From Flavonifractor avicola (GTDB lineage: Bacteria > Bacillota > Clostridia > Oscillospirales > Oscillospiraceae), in assembly GCA_019116915.1 (NCBI GenBank), contig DXAS01000027.1, forward strand, positions 1 to 20,892: a stretch of DNA of 20,892 nt, written 5' to 3'. Positions 16,660 through 20,892 of the stretch are shown in pieces; the stretch's first letter is position 1, and each line of letters opens with the position of its first letter. A program made the position numbers and the translations under genes. The notes under the pieces were generated by a model. That model searched no databases, was not told where the DNA came from, and saw nothing but the letters and a program-made list of their open reading frames with translations.

Positions 16660-17104
16660 GGTCTCCAAACTCCACCGTCATCAGCAGGGCGTCCTCATGC
16701 TCCTCCCGGTAGTAGTTCTTCCGGCGGCCCACCGTCTGAAAGCCCAGCTTTTCATACAGGGCAATGGCGGGAGCATTGCTCTCCCGCACCTCCAGAGTGA
16801 GGAAGGCCAGGTGGGCCTGCCCGAACCGGATGTAAGCGCCCAGGATGGCCTCTGCCACTCCCTGGCGGCGGTAGGCCGGAGCCACCGCGATCTTCTCCAG
16901 GGTACCCTCGTCCAGCACGGCCCGCACCTCGCCGTAGCCCAGCACGGCGCCGTCCTCCCCCTCGGCCACTACCAGAGAGATCATATCGTTATACAGCTCC
17001 TGCTCCAGCAGGGCCTCCGACCAGGGGTGGGAAAAGCACTCCCGCTCGATGGCCGCCACCTGGCTCAGGTGGGACTTGTCCATAGGGACCAGTTTATAGT
17101 TCAT
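16652..17104 (-). CDS. rimI: Ribosomal protein S18-alanine N-acetyltransferase
   Basis: A GNAT enzyme that acetylates the N-terminal alanine of ribosomal protein S18, and possibly other proteins. The 150 residues fit RimI. It has CFSHPWSEALLEQEL (about 24-38), the acetyl-CoA motif YRRQGVAEAIL (about 78-88) and the diagnostic C-terminal block LEVRESNAPAIALYEKLGF followed by GRRKNYY. The ATG at 17104 overlaps the upstream stop as ATGA and has AAGGAG ten bases upstream; an in-frame GTG nine codons earlier is rejected because it has no ribosome binding site. It lies between two related acetyltransferases and upstream of tsaD, the common rimI-tsaD neighbourhood. Confidence 0.94.
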   Translation of the reverse strand: MNYKLVPMDKSHLSQVAAIERECFSHPWSEALLEQELYNDMISLVVAEGEDGAVLGYGEVRAVLDEGTLEKIAVAPAYRRQGVAEAILGAYIRFGQAHLAFLTLEVRESNAPAIALYEKLGFQTVGRRKNYYREEHEDALLMTVEFGDRA

Positions 17105-17706
17105 GTTGTACTCTCTCCTTCTTTCATCCACACCGGTGGGCCGGGCGGCAACTCATCCGGCCCCAGGGGCACCTTCACATCGGTGCGGGCAGGACCATAA
17201 ATGGCCTTATGCAGGGCCATCACCGGGGCCAGATCCGCGGGCAGTTCCGGCAGAAAGGTGGTAAACCTCATCCCACAGGTGGCCATATCGTAGGCAGGCA
17301 CAAAACCGCACCGCTCATAAAACCGAAGCCGCCGCTGCCGTAGCGCATTCTCCGCCGGGTCGTCCCCCTCCACCGGCCGCTCCGCCTCAATGAGCAGCAG
17401 GGACTTCCCCGCCAGCCGCTCCGCCAGCATCCGGACAATCTGACTGCCCAGGCCTCCATTCCGCCGGGCGGCGGTCACCCCCAGATAGTCCAGCAGAATA
17501 CAGCTTTTATCCCCGGGTTCCATCCAAAGGGTGGCGTAGCCCAGCAGGGTCTCACCGTCAAAGAGGCCCCACACCTCATAGCGTCCCTGGTCCATCAGGG
17601 CCTTGATGTCCGCCAAAGGCTTACACTCATTGGGCGGAAAGGCCTGGGTCAGTTCCCGGTCATACCAGTCCCGCAGTGCGCCGCCGGTCACAGGACGCAA
17701 TTCCAT
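17101..17706 (-). CDS. GNAT-family N-acetyltransferase (paralogue of the gene at 16066-16659)
   Basis: A 201-residue predicted acetyltransferase with unknown substrate. The order of elements matches its paralogue: GRYEVWGLFDGETLLGYATLW (about 50-70), CILLDYLGV (about 79-87), the acetyl-CoA loop RNGGLGSQI (about 92-100) and RQRRLRFYERCGF (about 132-144). The last ~40 residues are proline-rich (LGPDELPPGPPVW) and without a clear GNAT element. The ATG at 17706 has AAAGGAG upstream and lies 12 bases after the polA stop; its own stop overlaps the rimI start by four bases. These links place it firmly inside the polA-tsaD operon. Confidence 0.87.
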   Translation of the reverse strand: MELRPVTGGALRDWYDRELTQAFPPNECKPLADIKALMDQGRYEVWGLFDGETLLGYATLWMEPGDKSCILLDYLGVTAARRNGGLGSQIVRMLAERLAGKSLLLIEAERPVEGDDPAENALRQRRLRFYERCGFVPAYDMATCGMRFTTFLPELPADLAPVMALHKAIYGPARTDVKVPLGPDELPPGPPVWMKEGESTT

Positions 17707-17718
17707 AAACGGCTCCTT

Positions 17719-20379
17719 TCAGCCCTTGGCCTGGGCCCAGCTGCGGCCGGCATGGGCCTCGGCAATAAGGGGCAGGGCCAGCTGCACCACCTGCTCCATC
17801 TCGTTCTCCAGCAGGGTCTTGACCCGCTGGGTCTCCCCCTCGGGGCACTCTACGATGAGTTCGTCGTGGACCTGGAGAATCAGTCTGGCCTCCAGGCCCT
17901 CGGAGCGCAGCTTGTCCGCCACCCGGATCATAGCCAGCTTGATGATATCGGCGGCGGTACCCTGGATGGGCATATTCAGCGCCACCCGCTCCCCAAAGGA
18001 GCGCATATTGAAGTTGGAGGATTTCAGCTCGGGCAGCCAGCGGCGGCGGCCCATGAGGGTGGACACATAGCCGTCGGCCTTGGCCTGCTCCACCACCTGG
18101 GTCATATAGGCGCGGACGCCGGAGTACTTCTCAAAGTATTTCTCCATATACTCCTTGGCCTCGGCACGGGTGACCCCGATGTCCTGGGCCAGGGAGAAGT
18201 CAGAGATGCCGTAGACGATACCGAAGTTCACCGCCTTGGCCCGGCGGCGCATCTCATGGGTCACGTCCTGGGGCGCCACTCCGAACACCTGGGAGGCGGT
18301 AACGGTGTGGATGTCCTCCCCGCTCTGGAAGGCGGCGATCATATGTTCGTCCCCGGCGATGTGGGCCAGCAGCCGCAGCTCGATCTGGGAATAGTCGGCA
18401 TCCACCAGCATCTTCCCCGCCGGGGCCACAAACATCTTCCGCAGCTCCGCCCCCAGCTCGGTGCGGACGGGGATATTCTGCAAATTCGGCTCGGTGGAAC
18501 TGAGCCGCCCGGTGGCGGTGACGGTGTTCTGGAAGGAGGTGTGGATGCGCCCGTCGGCGGCGATGACCTTGGTGAGGCCGTCCACATAGGTGGACTTCAG
18601 CTTGGCCAGCTGCCGGTAGTCCAGCACCGCCTCCACAATGGGGTGCTTGTCCCGCAGCTTCTCCAGCACCTCGGCGTTGGTGGAGTAGCCCGTCTTGGTC
18701 TTCTTCACCGGGGGCAGGCCCAGCTTTTCAAACAGAATCTTTCCGAACTGCTGGGTGGAGTTGATGTTGAACTTCTCCCCCGCCAGCTCATAGATCAGGG
18801 TCTCGTCGGCCTTGATGCGCTCGTCCAGCATCTCGCCAAAGGCGGTGAGGGCCCCCCGGTCCACCAGCACTCCGGCGTGCTCCATCCCGGCCAGCACCGG
18901 ACACAGGGGGAGCTCCACCTCATAATAGAGCTTGTCCATACCTAGTTCCGTGAGCCGGGGGGCCATAGCCTCCTTCAACGCCCCGATAAGGGCGCAGTGG
19001 GACAGCAGGGCGGCCAGGGCCGCCGTCTGATCGGCCAGAGGGGTAAAGGCATCCTTTGCCAGGTAGGTATCCTTAGCCTTGGCATACTCATGGTTGAACC
19101 ACCGCATACCCAAAGTCTCCAGCTCATAGCTGCCGTCGGTTGGGGCCAGCAGATAAGCCGCCAGAGCCGTATCAAAGACAAAGCCGCCTCCCTCGATGCC
19201 CTCATCCAGCAGCCGGGACAGCAGGGTTTTCACGTCGTGGGTATTCTTTTTGATGTCAGGAGCAAAGAGGGCCTTCAAAACGCTGTTGTACCCCTCCATC
19301 TGATCGGCCCTGAGGATGGCGGCGTGACTATCCCGCTCACTCTCCCAGTACTCCACCACAACCACATCCAGAGAGGGCAGGGCCAGCACATCCACGCTGT
19401 CCTTCTGCCGCCAGATGGACAGCAACTCCTCTGCCCGGTTCAAATCGGTGACATCTTCACTGGTGCAGGTGCCGGTAAACTGTTCCTCCTGCTGTACCTC
19501 CCCCTGGGGGGCGCTGAGGCCCAGCTTGTCGATAAGCTTATTGAACTCCAGCTTGAGGAAAAGCTCGTACAGGACGGCGGCATTGGGTTCCTTCCGCAGG
19601 TTGGCCTCGGGGGTGAAGTCGATGGGGGCATCGCAGTGGATGAGGGCCAGGTCGTAGGACATTTTAGCCTGGTCTGCCCCTTCGGTCAGTTTCTTAAGCA
19701 CGGCAGGCTTGGCCTCTACGCTGTCCAGATCCTGATAAATGGCTTCCACGCTGTGGTAGCGCTGGATCAGGTCCATGGCGGTTTTTTCACCGATCCCCTT
19801 GACGCCGGGGATGTTATCGCTGGTATCCCCCATCAGGGCCTTCAGGTCCACCATGTGGATGGGATCAAAGCCGTAGGCCTCCCGAAAGGCCTCGGGGGTC
19901 ATCTCCTTGGTGGTGGTCTGGCCCATGCGGGTGGACACCAGCTTCACCCTGGTGGTATCGGTGACCAGCTGGAGGGAGTCCTTGTCGCCGGTAACAATGA
20001 CGGTATCCCACCCGGCAGCGGTGTCTTTCACCGAGATGGTACCGATGAGGTCGTCGGCCTCCCAGCCGTCCATCTCATAGCGAGGGATGTTCATGGCCTC
20101 CAGTACCTGCTTCAGGATGGGCAGCTGAGCCGCCAGTTCTTCCGGCATTCCCTTCCGCTGGGCCTTGTAGCCCTCATAGGCCAGGTGGCGGAAGGTGGGG
20201 GCCTTCCGGTCAAAGGTGACACACAGGGCGTCGGGCTGTTCCTCGTCTATCAGCTTGAGCAGGATATTCACGAAGCCATAGACAGCGTTGGTGGGGGTGC
20301 CGTCCTTGGTGGTGAGCAGCTTGATGCCGTAAAAGGCACGGTTGATGATGGAATTGCCGTCAATGACCATAAGCTTCAT
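17719..20379 (-). CDS. polA: DNA polymerase I
   Basis: Repair and Okazaki-fragment-processing polymerase, 886 residues. The 5' nuclease domain (about 1-290) is intact, with VIDGNSIINRAF, DGWEADDLIG near 104-113, TGDKDSLQLV near 130-139 and GDTSDNIPGVKGIGEKTA near 174-191. The middle domain (about 300-470) lacks the DxE motif expected for 3'-5' exonuclease (the strand reads VLALPSLDVVVV), and the second motif HDVKTLL also lacks its acidic residue. Proofreading is therefore probably absent, as in many Gram-positive PolA. The polymerase domain has motif A DADYSQIELR, motif B RRRAKAVNFGIVYG and motif C LQVHDELIVE. The ATG at 20379 has AGGAGG eight bases upstream; an upstream in-frame start lies between this site and the promoter. 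First gene of the operon to tsaD. Confidence 0.97.
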   Translation of the reverse strand: MKLMVIDGNSIINRAFYGIKLLTTKDGTPTNAVYGFVNILLKLIDEEQPDALCVTFDRKAPTFRHLAYEGYKAQRKGMPEELAAQLPILKQVLEAMNIPRYEMDGWEADDLIGTISVKDTAAGWDTVIVTGDKDSLQLVTDTTRVKLVSTRMGQTTTKEMTPEAFREAYGFDPIHMVDLKALMGDTSDNIPGVKGIGEKTAMDLIQRYHSVEAIYQDLDSVEAKPAVLKKLTEGADQAKMSYDLALIHCDAPIDFTPEANLRKEPNAAVLYELFLKLEFNKLIDKLGLSAPQGEVQQEEQFTGTCTSEDVTDLNRAEELLSIWRQKDSVDVLALPSLDVVVVEYWESERDSHAAILRADQMEGYNSVLKALFAPDIKKNTHDVKTLLSRLLDEGIEGGGFVFDTALAAYLLAPTDGSYELETLGMRWFNHEYAKAKDTYLAKDAFTPLADQTAALAALLSHCALIGALKEAMAPRLTELGMDKLYYEVELPLCPVLAGMEHAGVLVDRGALTAFGEMLDERIKADETLIYELAGEKFNINSTQQFGKILFEKLGLPPVKKTKTGYSTNAEVLEKLRDKHPIVEAVLDYRQLAKLKSTYVDGLTKVIAADGRIHTSFQNTVTATGRLSSTEPNLQNIPVRTELGAELRKMFVAPAGKMLVDADYSQIELRLLAHIAGDEHMIAAFQSGEDIHTVTASQVFGVAPQDVTHEMRRRAKAVNFGIVYGISDFSLAQDIGVTRAEAKEYMEKYFEKYSGVRAYMTQVVEQAKADGYVSTLMGRRRWLPELKSSNFNMRSFGERVALNMPIQGTAADIIKLAMIRVADKLRSEGLEARLILQVHDELIVECPEGETQRVKTLLENEMEQVVQLALPLIAEAHAGRSWAQAKG

Positions 20380-20428
20380 GAAAGGACCTCCTGCTGTCCG
20401 GCACACCGGACATAAAATCTCAGGTTAT

Positions 20429-20457
20429 AGTATACCAGCTTTCTCCGTCCCATACAA
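20429..20457 (-). promoter_or_regulatory. Sigma-A-type promoter for polA
   Basis: On the minus strand TTGTAT (20457-20452) is followed after 17 bases by TATACT (20434-20429). The -10 is one mismatch from consensus; the -35 keeps only TTG. The start would be near 20422, about 43 bases before the polA ATG. Confidence 0.55.
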
Positions 20458-20463
20458 GAGAAA

Positions 20464-20580
20464 CGCCCGCCGGGTCACCTCACAATGGTGACCGCTATGC
20501 GTGCCGAGGCCAAATACCCCTCGGCAGAAGCCAGCAGGATATAGATCCTTCTGAGACGGCGGTATCAGGAAGGTCCTTCC
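20464..20580. other. Cloverleaf-like structured non-coding region
   Basis: No open reading frame is supported here. CCGCCG (20467-20472) pairs with CGGCGG (20557-20562), enclosing three hairpins. These are GGTCACC/GGTGACC (7 pairs, 7-base loop, 20473-20493), TGCCGAGG/CCTCGGCA (8 pairs, 20502-20526) and AGGAT/ATCCT (5 pairs, 20536-20549). A fifth stem GGAAG/CTTCC (20568-20580) follows. It lies between the end of the unknown gene and the polA promoter. It lacks the T-loop sequence of a tRNA. The fold works on either strand, so a structured RNA, a 3'-end element or a small repeat element are all possible. Confidence 0.5.
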
Positions 20581-20589
20581 CCTCCGGCT

Positions 20590-20892
20590 TCAGGCATGAC
20601 CAACGTCCCGCGCCCAATAGCGCCGCATATGCCGGCGCACGGACTTACTCAGCGCAGGAATGCCCAGCAGTTCCAGTCCGGTCTGCCAGGTGCAGCCCAC
20701 TTGTCTGAACAATACATCCAGCTCCCCGGGCAGCTCCTCCCGGCAGGGAGGCTGACCTGTCCGTCGGACCGCCGCGCAGTACTCCCCCAGTGTTTGTCGG
20801 GCATCCTCATCCAGGCATACGCCCCGGGACGCGCACCGCTTCAGGAAGGGCAGGGTGTCCACCCGCTCGGGCCAGTCCGCCGGCCACATCCG
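20590..20892 (-). CDS. Unrecognised protein, probably cut at its N-terminus by the window edge
   Basis: The reading frame is open from the window edge to a TGA at 20590-20592, giving about 100 residues. An ATG exists at 20889, but no upstream sequence is available to judge it. The product is soluble and basic at its end (SVRRHMRRYW). Around residues 34-76 a segment, EYCAAVRRTGQPPCREELPG followed by LDVLFRQVGCTWQTGLELLGIP, loosely resembles the short helical repeats found next to homing endonucleases (pattern R.T.R.ELP...FG.W..AL...G). That resemblance is from memory and weak. Codon use and GC agree with the neighbours. Function not assigned. Confidence 0.6.
   Translation of the reverse strand, partial: RMWPADWPERVDTLPFLKRCASRGVCLDEDARQTLGEYCAAVRRTGQPPCREELPGELDVLFRQVGCTWQTGLELLGIPALSKSVRRHMRRYWARDVGHA

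Noticed and set aside
20467..20562. The cloverleaf-like fold as a tRNA gene
   Set aside because: The arms have the wrong lengths, there is no GTTCRA T-loop sequence and no conserved D-loop or anticodon-loop pattern.

Overview
The window is about 60% GC, densely coded bacterial DNA with strong AGGAGG-type ribosome binding sites and TTGACA/TATAAT-like promoters. It carries the spore-germination genes spoVAD and spoVAE, so the organism is an endospore-forming Firmicute. High GC, a GSI-alpha glutamine synthetase followed by an ANTAR regulator, and an acyl-ACP thioesterase all suggest Clostridia, most likely an Oscillospiraceae gut bacterium of the Flavonifractor / Pseudoflavonifractor / Lawsonibacter type. 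That placement is inference; no 16S gene is present.

Layout. (1) 1-2451, minus strand: a zinc-ribbon protein of unknown role, an acyl-ACP thioesterase (3 bases apart), then guaB (IMP dehydrogenase, C-terminus beyond the window). guaB has its own promoter inside the end of the thioesterase gene. (2) 2452-2643: divergent control region with a sigma-A-like promoter to the left and a sigma-G-like promoter to the right. (3) 2644-4035, plus strand: spoVAD-spoVAE, without spoVAC beside them. (4) 4032-14022, plus strand: a nitrogen/glutamine block of pyrG, glnA, an ANTAR-domain regulator, gltB and gltD. Each of pyrG, glnA and gltB is preceded by a leader with an intrinsic terminator. The pyrG and glnA leaders share a nearly identical 16-base hairpin sequence, and the gltB leader has a 5-bp hairpin with a hexaloop fitting the ANTAR-binding rule. 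(5) A bidirectional terminator at 14025-14054 separates gltD from a convergent hemolysin III-type membrane protein gene, which has a promoter and a perfect 13-base-arm palindrome upstream. (6) 20379-15052, minus strand: an operon polA - GNAT - rimI - GNAT - tsaD with overlapping or nearly touching genes, ending in a strong terminator. (7) 20464-20580: a non-coding stretch that folds as a compact cloverleaf-like set of hairpins, followed by the 3' part of an unrecognised gene at the right edge.

How the genes fit together. GlnA makes glutamine from glutamate and ammonia; GltBD returns glutamate from glutamine and 2-oxoglutarate; PyrG spends glutamine to make CTP. The ANTAR protein encoded between glnA and gltBD is the natural candidate to release the three terminators, a testable small regulon. 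The right-hand operon joins DNA repair (PolA), tRNA t6A modification (TsaD) and protein acetylation (RimI and two related acetyltransferases).

The best lead for something undescribed is the shared attenuator on pyrG and glnA. Next are the cloverleaf-like region beside polA, the palindrome upstream of hlyIII, and the two paralogous acetyltransferases flanking rimI.
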